Assembly: GCF_000091045.1 (NCBI RefSeq)
Contig: NC_006686.1
Location: 727,501-752,500, forward strand
From: Cryptococcus deneoformans JEC21
Taxonomy: Eukaryota > Basidiomycota > Tremellomycetes > Tremellales > Cryptococcaceae
Reading direction: 5' to 3'
Length of the DNA stretch: 25,000 nucleotides
The position numbers were made by a program, and so were the translations under genes. Numbering within the stretch: the first letter of the stretch is position 1; each line of letters starts with the position of its first letter. Below, piece by piece: positions 9,577-19,900 of this stretch. The notes under the pieces were generated by a model. It worked only from the letters and a program-made list of their open reading frames with translations. It had not been told where the DNA came from and did not search any database.

Positions 9577-12500
9577 ATGAGAAACATGGTCGCCCAACAT
9601 TCACTGAAGAGGAAAGCGACGTTGGAAAATGGATCAGGGAACAAGGTGCGTCGGGGTCGAAATGCTTGTCCCATTAATCTATCATACTGATGAACAGCAG
9701 CGGGGACCGGCTGTCCCACAATCATCCCGAGCTGAAAATGACAATGATCTCCAGGAATTGGGGAATGAATCATCAATTAGCTACGACGAGGAAGCCATGG
9801 AACCACTTGAAGATCCTATGATCGATCAACAAGTATTTTCCGACGACGCGGGATCCGTCAGCGACGCAGATGCCCACGAAGAAGCTTCTGAAAGCGAAGA
9901 GCACGACCGACCCACTGCAGGGCCCTCTCGCTCCTCGAAAAACCTTTACAAGGCACCAACTTTGTCAGAAATGGAGGCACTCCGTCGTGCCGAAGAAACT
10001 GGTGGCACAACCTTTTCTTTGCAATTATCAGAGCTTTTAGAGGCTTCTCTTTTGCCGACTGCACCTCACGCCGCTCTCAAAGACTTATTAACAGCCATTC
10101 ACTCCAGAATCCTTGGGATGCCCGCGATAGAAAGCTTGCATCCTGCCAAGGCTATTAAGCGGATTGGCATAAAGGTGCCATTCCCTGGCCCTGCGGAGTT
10201 CTCGCCTCTCAAGAATGGCAAAGAGATCAAGTGGACGTTGGGATGGGCCAAGCCCGAGGAAGTTGTCATCGGAGGCAGCTGGAGTGTTGTAGGTGGATAC
10301 AAAAAGGAAAAGGGGGAAATGGGAGGGATTGATCTTGTAGTTGCAATGCCGCATGTGAGTTGCTTGCACCGAGTATGACACTTTACTGACAGAATTTATA
10401 GGGCATCTTTTCACCCAAAGATAGGCTTGATTACAGATATTTTCACAAGCGGATTTTCTATCTAGCTGTCATCTTCTCTGAACTGCAACGACTGGCTACT
10501 AAAGAGGGTGAATTGAAAGGAGTTAAGATTGAGTGGGCTACAAACATGGCCGACGAGAGGCGGCCTATCGTTGTCGTCCGTGCCGGCAAGGGTGAGTTTG
10601 CACGCCAAAGCTCCAGCCATTTGTGTCTAACTACATATGTAGATCAAGGGCTCAAATCGAAAGTGGACATTCGTATCCACGCCTCTATCCCTTCATCTCT
10701 TTTCCCTCTGTCATCCTTATCTCCAGCGAAATCCCTTGTCCGCACTGCCTTATTTGCCACTACTGACCAAACTAGTGGTACCCCATCACCTCTATACAAT
10801 ACATCTATATTGCATGATACCCTGCACAAACCTCATCTTCTCCATTTGCACCGACTTTCTCAACTCCTTCCATCAAATGCTCGCACTGTTGACTCTTTCC
10901 TTGCTCTATGGAGAATCTGGGCAAAGCGAAGGGGGATACGAAGAGAAAGGGGAGGCAGTGCATGGTTAGCTGGGATGGTATTGGGTTGGGTTATCAACGG
11001 AGGTTGGGTGGGCGGTGTAGGCGGAAAGAGAGAGCAGGTGAAAAAAGTTGCAGGCGTAGGTAGGAGCTTGGGAGCTTGGGGCGCCCTTCGGGCTGCCTGG
11101 GAATTTTTGGGTCAGTTGTTACTTTACGATGTTTGTATCACTTGCTGACTGACAATTTATAGCTCATACCGACTTTAAACAAACCCCTATCTTTCTCCAT
11201 CCGCCCTCCTCACCTTCGTCCTTCGAGCATTCTGTGTTTCTCACCTTCTCTCACGTATTTACTGATCCCTCTGGCCTCGTCAATATATTTGCTGGCTGGG
11301 ACGAGGGTGAAATCGATTTCTTAAGATATCACGCAAGGGAGACATTGGCGATGTTGGAAGATGAAAGCGGAGAGCGATTCGCGGACGTTTTCCTGAAGGA
11401 ATTTGATCTTGGTCCTGCGGTGTTTGATGAATTCTTCCAGTATGTTTTATCTTCTTTCATCTTGTTATCTAGAAGCTCATCATCGATAGCATCGACATCT
11501 CATCAGCCCGACTCCCAGATGATCTATATAAACGCTCCGAACACCCTTCGGTCTCTTCTCTCGCCGTAACCGTCTTCTCTTCGACTCTCCGCCAAGGTCT
11601 CTCCAACCGAGTGAATTTTGTTCATATCTGCCCGATTTCTGACCACAGCATCTCTGTGGGATTGCTTTTAGACCCTTCCCATGCCAACCGCGTCCTGGAC
11701 ATTGGACCATCTTCTGACAAGCCTTTGGAAGGCGAAGCTTTCCGTGGACTTTGGGGGGAGAAAGCTGAGCTGCGAAGGTTCAAGGATGGGAGCATTGCAG
11801 AGAGTGTGGTTTGGGATCTCTCGAGACCTGAAGATGCGGCTTTGATTCCAAGCAAAATTGTCAGATATCTTCTGGAAAACCATTACTCTATCCCGGGAGA
11901 CGCGGTTACTTCCTTTTCCAGCTCGCAAAGCTGGTTAAGTCTCATTCAAATCCCATCGTCCGCTAGGGATGCGATCACTATCAAGGGTTCTGAGAAGCTT
12001 GGCTTCCGACCGATGCTGAGTGGCTACGATAGCCTTTACAAAGTTTTGAAAGATATTGACCACAAACTTCCCCTCGCTGTTCTCAATGTTCAGCCTTCTT
12101 CTCCTCTCCTTCGTTATTCCTCCACATTTGTACCTCATCCCGTGGACATTCATCGCTTTTCTGCCGCGCCGGATTGCATCAAATACATCCCTTCTGCCGA
12201 TGTTATCGTACAGTTTGAGAGTTCACCAAAATGGCCCGACGATCTTGCCGCCGTCCAAAAGGTCAAGCTTGCTTTATTCGAAAAATTGGCAAGGATTCTA
12301 CCATCAAGACTTCCGGAGATAAAAGCCGATATTGTCTTTGACGCTGGGGCGAGTGAGATCGAAGACCAAGCATCTTTAGCGGTAATGCTCCCAGAGGGCA
12401 TTTCTTTCAGGCTTCGGATCTACTATGAGCGGGAGAAAACCATGCTCGAACGGGTGCTCCAAGAAGAAAAACCGCTTTTCGCTACCTCGCTTCCCTATCC

Positions 12501-13662
12501 CCCTCGTCGACTTGTGGTTCCTGCTCTCGCGATTCACCTCGAAAGATTCCACTACCTACCTGCTCATCATTCTTCCCTTGCGCCGATGCACCACAGGTAT
12601 CCGACATATTCCTCCGCTTGCCGTCTCTTGAAGAGGTGGTTTGCTGCTCATATGCTTCTGGGTGAAAGTGGAGTGAGGGAGGAGATAGTCGAGCTGATCA
12701 TGGCGGGCGTGTATCTCGAGCCAGGAAGGGGAAAGACGCCTTCCAGTGCGGTAGGAGGATTTATGAGAGCAATGGAATTGCTGGAATGTTGGGACTGGAG
12801 GACTGAGCCCTTGCTCATTCCTATCGTCAGTGCCTCTTCTCCAACTTCAGCTTCCGCGTCCGGGCGCGTGAGGTTCCCTGCCGAACTCAAAGAGGAGGCA
12901 CTTAAATTGTTTGAGCATCTCCGTGCCAAGGAGAAGGGCACTGAAGGTAACGAAGGGAATGTCCATGCGTGGGTCGTATGCACAGAGCAGGATGTGGAAG
13001 GGATGAGGTGGACAAAAGGAATTGGCAAGGCTGTGGCGGTACGCGTGGGAGCATTGGCAAGAGCTACTGTGAGGGCCGTCAAAGATAGTATCGAAAAGGG
13101 GAGTCTAGATGTCACGGTTAGTACATCAGTGTTGTAATTTACGTGCGGCACTAATCTGTTAAAGGCACTGTTCATCACTCCTTTGGAGCATTACGACATC
13201 ATTATCCATCTATCTCCCAAATTTCTCTCGACGTCCGCTCAATCCATCCTGCCTGACCCTTCTTTATGGGAGCCTCACCTCAAATACCGCAACCTCACTT
13301 CATCCTCAGAAGAAAGCGATGGTATGAGGATCGACTTTGATCCAGCCGCTTTGTTCGTCCGCGATCTGAAAAAGATTTACGGGGACAGCCTCATGTTCTT
13401 TGTTGACCGTCACGGAGGCGATGCAGTGGGCGGCGTTTGGAATCTTGCAAGGGATGGCGCGAGGGGTTTGAAATCATTCTTAGGTTGGAACGGTATGCCT
13501 GTAAAGTCCGAAGTAAGTCATATTCGTTTCTCTGATATTGATGATGCTGATCATCGACCTAATGTGTAGGCCGAGCTCGTGGAAATTAATAAAGAGGCAA
13601 TTATCGGGGAGATTGCAAGACTTGGGCAAGATCTGGTGGTGAGGATTGAGAGAAGGCGATAA
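9577..13662 (+). CDS. UTP22: U3 snoRNP/small-subunit processome protein UTP22 (Nrap family)
   Basis: Exons: 9577..9645, 9698..10354, 10402..10591, 10643..11110, 11163..11439, 11490..13116, 13165..13512, 13570..13662, coding for 1242 residues; yeast Utp22 is about the same length. Family landmarks are GIFSPKDRLDYRYFHKRIFYLAVI, VFTDPSGLVNIFAGW, FRGLWGEKAELRRFKDGSI with ESVVW, RLLKRWFAAHMLL, and the end segment ITPLEHYDIIIHL with DSLMFFVDRHGGD. Nrap proteins have a nucleotidyltransferase-like, catalytically inactive fold and act in early 18S pre-rRNA processing in the nucleolus. The acidic Ser/Asp/Glu N-terminus (residues ~25-110) is usual. The ATG at 9577 was taken; one at 9586 in the same frame has a better context (AACATGG) and would shorten the protein by three residues. 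The fourth exon uses the only nearby donor that keeps frame. Confidence 0.95.
10592..10642 (+). other. Stop-free 51-base intron in UTP22
   Basis: Donor G|GTGAGT, acceptor TGTAG|AT. The intron is a multiple of three and contains no stop in the reading frame, so it can be mistaken for coding sequence (17 residues). The consensus splice sites and the density of similar introns favour removal. Confidence 0.75.
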
Positions 13663-13773
13663 TCATTTTGGCATATTTTGACGCTTGTGGTTCAATTTTT
13701 AGACAGCATGCAATGTAAAATTGTTACAATACATCCCATACAAATGTTGGTATAATCTAGTATGATTTCTTCC

Positions 13774-14439
13774 TCACGCAAACTGTATTGCCCAATCAGT
13801 ATCTATCGAGATGAAGATGATAAACCTACCGTAGAAAGGTAACTCTCTGCGACAATTCGCGCCCTGGCGTTGAGGGAAAGCTTCATCTCACTAATTTCCT
13901 TATCCACGTCTTCCATAAATTGAATGATGAAATCGACAAGCTTGTGCTTGAGCATTGATTCAGAATGGAAATTGGTTATCAAAAACGAGATGTCGTAGCC
14001 CTGCCAGGGTGTTAACAGGCTGATAGCTCGCCAGCTCGCCTCAACGAGTGCTTACAGGTAAGGGCTTTCTTCTGAGAATAACGAAACCTTCTGCTCTCAT
14101 CATCATGAATCTGGTAAACTTGTGACACAGAATCTTCTCAATCTCATCTGCTTGTTTAATTGCGATACTGAGCCTGATTGAGTTGACACTGGGCTCTATG
14201 AGCACCCTTTCGCTCTCATTCCTCGAGATGATCAACGGATGGAGGACAACCTCTGGCGAGGTGCCGCACTCTACTTCGGGCTTATTGTGCCGTTCAACTA
14301 CTTGAGATGAGAAGTTGGACAGGGTAAGTGCGGCAGTGAGGGTTGCGCGGACGGCGTTGAGGTAAGGACGGAGGGTGTTTGACTTGTTCGTGAAGTATGA
14401 TAAGCTGGAGAAGGACGGACAGGTGAGGGGACTTACCAT
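13774..14439 (-). CDS. ARC19: Arp2/3 complex subunit 4 (ARPC4, p20)
   Basis: Exons on the minus strand: 14439..14437, 14382..14056, 14000..13830, 13782..13774, coding for 169 residues; human ARPC4 has 168. It is nearly collinear with the family: [99 protein letters not shown]4 pairs with ARPC2 to form the structural core of the Arp2/3 complex, which nucleates branched actin at cortical patches. The coding part of the first exon is only the ATG, and the last exon is just TTT GCG TGA. Without that last exon the frame would read on into the intron and end with different residues. The upstream open frame beyond 14439 is not supported by homology. The stop faces that of UTP22 at 111 bases. Confidence 0.95.
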
Positions 14440-14628
14440 AATGGTTGAGTCAGCTTGATGGGCTAAAGTGTTTCGTCTATTCTTGTATCCTGGTTTATCT
14501 TTCTTTCCTCCTTCCTTGTTCCTTCCTGCCAAGTGTCCTGCAGAGGCCAGGAGTGAATGACAGCGCGTCATCCCTCCCCCCGTTTGCCACACATCCCTTA
14601 TCCCGCTATTTCCGGCCCCTCCACTTTG

Positions 14629-14638
14629 GCCACGTGGC
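14629..14638. promoter_or_regulatory. CACGTG palindrome in the divergent ARPC4/FKBP promoter
   Basis: The perfect palindrome GCCACGTGGC lies 190 bases from the ARPC4 ATG and 126 bases from the FKBP ATG. CACGTG is a bHLH (Cbf1/USF-type) core. The rest of this 324-base gap is pyrimidine-rich on the plus strand near the FKBP start, as often seen in fungal 5' UTRs. Confidence 0.4.
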
Positions 14639-14763
14639 TGTCCTTCAGTTTTAAAAAGTTGAGAGCGGTGATTGTTTTTCTGGCGGCATCCCAGAAATAT
14701 TTCAACGCTAACACACCTTTTCATCGTCTCTTCTCTTTCCATCACAAAACAGAAATCAACAAA

Positions 14764-16504
14764 ATGCCTCTTGCTATGAATCTTTGGGTAAGTCATCGAT
14801 CTTTAAACAAAAATCATAGCTGACTTGTTTTTAGAGCTTGACCCTTCTCCCTGGTCAACAATATCCCACTTACGTCCGACGTGATTTCCAGATCACCAAC
14901 GCTGCTCTCGGTGAGGAGCTCCGCTCTAAGGATGGTCGCTCTGTCGTTAAGGTTACCCACAACCCCATCTCTCAGTCAATGTTGGAGAGCGACGACGAAT
15001 GGAGCGATGAGGATGAGGATGAAGAGATCCTTTCTGAAGAGGATGACGGAGAGATGGAAGTCGAGGAGGTAAAGCAAAAGAAGGGTAAGAAGGCCGAGAA
15101 GGTAGAGGAAGAGGACAGTGAGGAAGAGGACGAGGACGAGAGCGACTTCGAAGATGAGTTGGAGGAGACAAACGTTCTCTGCTCCCTTACTGCCGGCAAG
15201 GTGAAACTATTACCTCTTAAGCGCCCTGTATTTAACGCTGACTGTGTTTAGACCGAACAAGCTTCTCTCAACCTTACTTTTGTCCGTGGTGAGGTTGTTG
15301 TGTTTGAAGTCACTGGTGACAAGTACGTACCTCACTTTACTTCCCACGAATTACTGTTGATAGAAGGGGCAGCGTTGTTCACCTTATGGGCAACTACATC
15401 CAACAAGACGAGGACTCTGACGACGAGTCTGACTCTGATTTCGATGGCGAGGATGACTACTCTGAGCTTTACGGCTCTGATGACGACCTTGAGCTTGACT
15501 CTGAGGAGGAGGCTGCTGTCGCGTAAGTCAATTATGGTTGGCTCGTGATTAATGCTTATAATTGTGACAGCAAGATTACTGAAATTCCCGATGAACCCAC
15601 TCCCAAGACTAAGAAGGCCCTGCCTGCCGCGGACAAAAAGCCTGTCCCCGAAGCCAAGCCTGCTCAAAAACGCAAGGCTGAAGAGCTTGAGTCACCCGCT
15701 AAGGAGGATGCCGCTTTGAGCAAAGCTCAGAAGAAGAAGCTTGCTAAGAAGGCTAAGGTTGAGGGTGAAAAGGCCGAGGAGAAACCCGCTGCTGCTGCCG
15801 TTGCCGAGAAGCCTGCCACAAAGAAGGAGGCCAAAGCTCCCCAGAAGGTGAGGAAGTGATCTGCTTCCCTCTCATGTATCTTTGCTGTCTCCGCCAGACA
15901 CTCAAAATGCTTGACTACCTGCCTTTAATGCATAGAAGTCGATACAACTTGTCATGGAACGATGGAAGAATAATTATCACTGACTCTGCTAATCGTAGAA
16001 GACTCTTCCCTCTGGTTTAATTATCGAAGACATCAAGATTGGCGACGGCCCCGTTGCCAAAACCGGCAAGCGTTTGGGCATGCGGTAAGCGCATTATTAC
16101 ATGGAATTGATGGTCTTTCTTTATGTGCTGATTGCCTCCATAAAGATACATCGGCAAGCTCACCAACGGAAAGCAGTTTGATGCTAACACCTCCGGCAAA
16201 CCCTTCTCTTTCGTCCTTGGAAAGGGTGAGGTTATCAGGGGTTGGGATGAGGGTTTGGCCGGCATGGCGGTCGGTGGTGAGAGGAGGTTGACCGTATGTG
16301 TTGTCGTCGGTGTCTTTGCCTCATTATTGTACGACTGACAAGCAATCTTGTAGATTCCCGCCGCTTTGGCCTACGGTAACCAGAAGATCCCTGGTATTCC
16401 CAAGAAGTGATTATATTCAATTAGAAATCGGTCAGAGAGGAAGTTGCTAATCCTATCGTAGCTCCACCCTCAAGTTCGACGTCAAACTTGTCTCTATCAA
16501 CTAG
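14764..16504 (+). CDS. FPR4: Nucleolar FKBP-type peptidyl-prolyl isomerase (FPR3/FPR4 type)
   Basis: Exons: 14764..14787, 14835..15200, 15252..15322, 15364..15522, 15571..15847, 15999..16084, 16146..16293, 16354..16406, 16462..16504, coding for 408 residues; yeast Fpr4 has about 390. Order: an N-terminal nucleoplasmin-like domain ([16 protein letters not shown], then [16 protein letters not shown]), long Asp/Glu tracts, a Lys-rich stretch with KKKLAKKAK (nuclear/nucleolar signal), and a C-terminal FKBP domain from about residue 300. The usual pocket residues are visible: Tyr in RYIGKL, FD in KQFDAN, EVI and W in GEVIRGW, Tyr in LAYGN, Phe in LKFDV. In yeast these proteins chaperone histones and isomerise histone H3 prolines at rDNA. 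The last intron has a weak donor (GTGATT) but restores the family sequence IPKNSTLKFDV. Confidence 0.95.
15848..15998 (+). other. Unusually long (151-base) intron in the FKBP gene
   Basis: Starts GTGAGG and ends CGTAG|AAG, phase 0, splitting the Lys-rich region from the FKBP domain. Most introns in the window are 45-60 bases, so about 100 extra bases need a reason. I looked for C/D or H/ACA snoRNA boxes and found only weak resemblance (a GTGATC near the start, a CTGA near the end). Confidence 0.8.
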
Positions 16505-16958
16505 ACACTTTGTGTAGACGGGATTAGGTCGGATAGCCTTGAAAAGTAGACAGTTACTGTTTTAATTTGCCATGCAATCAATCATATTCTGTCCTACCGG
16601 CGGTCCTCAAATCGTCATTGCTTGGATCCTTTGTCGTGTGAATGCACATAGTTTGCCTGATTCACCCCTCTTCTTTTCAGCAGGGCCATATTATCATCAA
16701 TGATACTTGAGAAACACAGAACGCAGTCATGTGATGGTGACTGTGCGGACAATTTTTTTCCTGTACACAGCACGTCAAATAAATATGCAAGCAAGCGCTT
16801 AGATCGGGACACCGATAAGATGAAGACGACCGTTGCCCAACGCAGAACGCGTCTGTGCGCGCAGCCTCGTTCCTGCCCTCTGATCTCTTTGTTTTCCTCT
16901 GCTTTTTTTTATCTTCTCTTCTTCTTCTTCATTCTGTTCTTCCCATTCCTATCCCGCC
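16505..16958. other. Intergenic region: FKBP 3' end and kelch-gene promoter
   Basis: These 454 bases contain no supported gene. Bases about 16886-16955 form a CT-rich tract with CTT repeats directly before the next ATG, as expected for a fungal 5' UTR or core promoter. An ACGCGT box lies at 16847-16852, about 107 bases upstream of that ATG. Confidence 0.65.
16847..16852. promoter_or_regulatory. ACGCGT box upstream of the kelch gene
   Basis: A single MCB-type hexamer in the likely promoter of the Tea1/Kel1-like gene. One copy is weak evidence for cell-cycle control. Confidence 0.3.
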
Positions 16959-19900
16959 ATGTCCCTCTTCAAGAGGAAACATTCGAAGGCAGACCTTCAT
17001 CCGCCCCCAGCGACCACACCAGCCCCGGCTGCTACCCAACCGCAAGTCCTGTCTTTTCGCCTGTACTATGAAAGCTGACATCTCATATCAACATAGAGTC
17101 GCACCCTCTGCAGCGCCTCATAGGGGACAGGCCTACGGGAATGTAGGTATAGGGGGCAACAACAATCCTAGAAGAATGACAAGCAACCCGGTATGTCACC
17201 CGTTCTTCACGCCTATGTACGCGTAGACGGAAATTGCGCCGGACGTGATGAGTCGTCTATGGTCCGCTATGCGCAGTAAGGTGCATGTGGAAGTAACACT
17301 GATTATGGGATCCTGTAAAGCAACTCAAATCCAGCGCCCAAGCATCTTACCCGGCTCATTCAGGCCAGTCACCCCAACTCAACCAACATCTCCCGGGACA
17401 AGTCGATACACATGCTGGCCACATGAGTATGATGAGTACACCACACCCTCAACTTGGATATCGTATCAATCCACAGTCACCGACACCATCTGCCAATGGA
17501 CCCGCTGCCTCTGGAGGGTATGGAGGATCGCCGCATCTGGGTATGTCTCCACCCCCGATACACTCATCTGCTCCAGCTTCGGTACAAGCTTCGGCACAAC
17601 CACAACAAGGACAATTGCAACACCAGGCTCTTCATTCCAATCATCCTCAAGGACAATCTCAGGAGATTGGCCAGGGACAACTGCAAAGCCGCCCTCACCC
17701 CTCGCCAAACCCTCTGTCATATCCCTGGCAAATCCGACCCCTTCGTCTATACTCTTCTGGCCAAAACGTCCCTGCGTCTCCCTTCCCCCGGTATGGGCTT
17801 TCAGTCCCTTGCTTCCCCTCTCACTCTGGTCATATGCTTGTGTTTGGAGGCCTCGTCAATGAAAAGGTTAGAAATGACCTATGGTCTATTGACATCCGAG
17901 ATCTCTCAGTAATGTATGTCAAGACTAAGGGAGATGCACCGCCTCCGAGGGTAGGACATGCGAGTGTGATCATGGATAGAATTATGGTTGTGTGGGGGGG
18001 GGACACCAAGATTGACGTTGCAGATGAGCAGGATGAGGGATTGTACATCCTTGACTTGCGTAAGTCCATTTTTGACAAGCAGGTACGTACCGCGCTTATG
18101 AAGGAGTAGGTTCACAAGAGTGGACAAAGGTCCCCATATCCAAAGGACCCGTTGGAAGGTACGGCCATGCAGCCTGTATGGTTGAGAATCGGTTTTATGT
18201 TTTCGGAGGCCAGGCGGATGGCATGTTCATGAACGACATGTGGATGTACGATATCAAGCAGTGTATGTTTATCTCATTTCTCACGATGAATGGTGCGTTC
18301 ATGCTCCATAGTATCTGGCACAGCGATGGTACATACGTGGGAGCAAGTTTCATACACCACACCTCCACCGCCTCGTCGAACAGGTCATGTGTTGGTGGCA
18401 GCGTCCAGCGGTAAACTTTACCTGTGAGTACAAAAGTGATTCATGTGTGACGTGCTGAGATGTTGTAGCTTTGGAGGTACGGACGGTAACTACCACTATA
18501 ACGATACATGGTGTTTTGATCCATCGACTGGTGCATGGGCCGAACTCTCATGCATAGGGTTTATCCCTTTACCGAGAGAAGGTCATGCTGCAGCGATTGT
18601 GGATGACACTATATATATCTTCGGAGGACGGGATGTAAAGGGTAAAGATTTGGGTGATTTGGCGGCCTTTAGACTTTCCAGTATGTCACGTTTTTAACGT
18701 CTTTGACAACAAACTTGGAAGGCTAATGAAAATAGATCAAAGATGGTTCATGTTTCAAAACATGGGCCCTTCACCAGCTGCTCGTTCAGGGCATGCTATG
18801 GTTTCCGCTCACGGAAAAATATTTGTGGTCGGTGGTGAGGCTAATCAAGTTCCTCTCGAACCCGGAGAACGGGATGACCCGCAAAAAATCCACGTGCTGG
18901 ATACCAGTAAGATCAAATACCCTCATGATGCAAAGAGCAAAACGACAATGGCGGATCAAGCAGATTCAAGAGGCATGCAAGGCACGCCTCAACCCGGGCA
19001 ACAGCAAGGGCAAACCCCAGGAAGGCTGCCACAGTCGGCATCTACGGAGGGTTTAAACACTCGTACAGGGACAAGTTCTCCTTCTTCGGAACGAGGCCCA
19101 TCAACTCAGCATGTTCTTACCCAAAGCCAGTCACAAGTATTAGATACTCAGGTTTCGCCACAATCGCAGGCTCAAATCCCTCAACCTCCACTCCAATCAC
19201 CTCGAAACGTCGGTCCTGTGCTGACTACGAAACCAAACGGTCCCCCGCCTCAGCGCCCACGTCGGGAAGGTGATGAGGAATTTCGAGAGGCTATGTCACC
19301 CACGAAATTACATTACTCAAGTCAAGCGTCAGATCAGGCTCAAAGCCCGGTGCAGTCATCTTTACCCTCGCGGGTCACTTCCCCTACGCACATCTCACCT
19401 ACGTCTCCCAAGAACCATCCCAAGATGTTCCATTCATCCGTGAACGGAACCCGATCCCCCTCACCTCGTCTCCGAAATGCCGATGGACCTTCATCGGAGC
19501 GCGAGCGTGCACCTCCGCCTCCTGATGCGTTCTATTACGGCCGTCGATCACCCACTGCTAACGGATTCCGTCAATCTGCCTCTAGTAGGCCCAGTAGTTT
19601 CGGTGCCTCCAACGATCTGGTGAAGGAAGTCAGGGCAAAGGAGAATGAAGTGGAGGAGGGAAAGAGAAGAGAAACTGCTCTCAAGATAATCCTAAACCGA
19701 GCAGTGAAACAAGGATTCTTGCTGGGCGACGAAGAACAAAAGCCCTCTGGAGGAGACAAAGAAGAACAAGCAGACGATAATAAACAGAATGATGGTTTAG
19801 TGGGCAGGTTGACTGATGCACTTGTGCGGCTGAAGAAAGAGAAGGCTAAAATGCAGGTAAGTAAGGGGAGATGCTAGCCATTGTCACAAGCTGATATAGT

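Noticed and set aside
12648..13178. 176-codon minus-strand open frame opposite UTP22
   Set aside because: It lies wholly antisense to a well-supported exon, shows no recognisable family features, and is explained by codon bias of the plus strand.
14440..14796. N-terminal extension of ARPC4 by the upstream open frame
   Set aside because: The family begins at SNTLRPYL; the extension has no homology and would overlap the FKBP start.
14972..15199. Ser-rich minus-strand frame opposite the acidic FKBP region
   Set aside because: Poly-Ser arises from reading GAG/GAC tracts in reverse.
17245..17862. 205-codon alternative frame overlapping the kelch gene N-terminal region
   Set aside because: It ends before the kelch repeats and lacks family sequence; the other frame leads straight into them. 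It is kept only as the frame a poison exon would enter.
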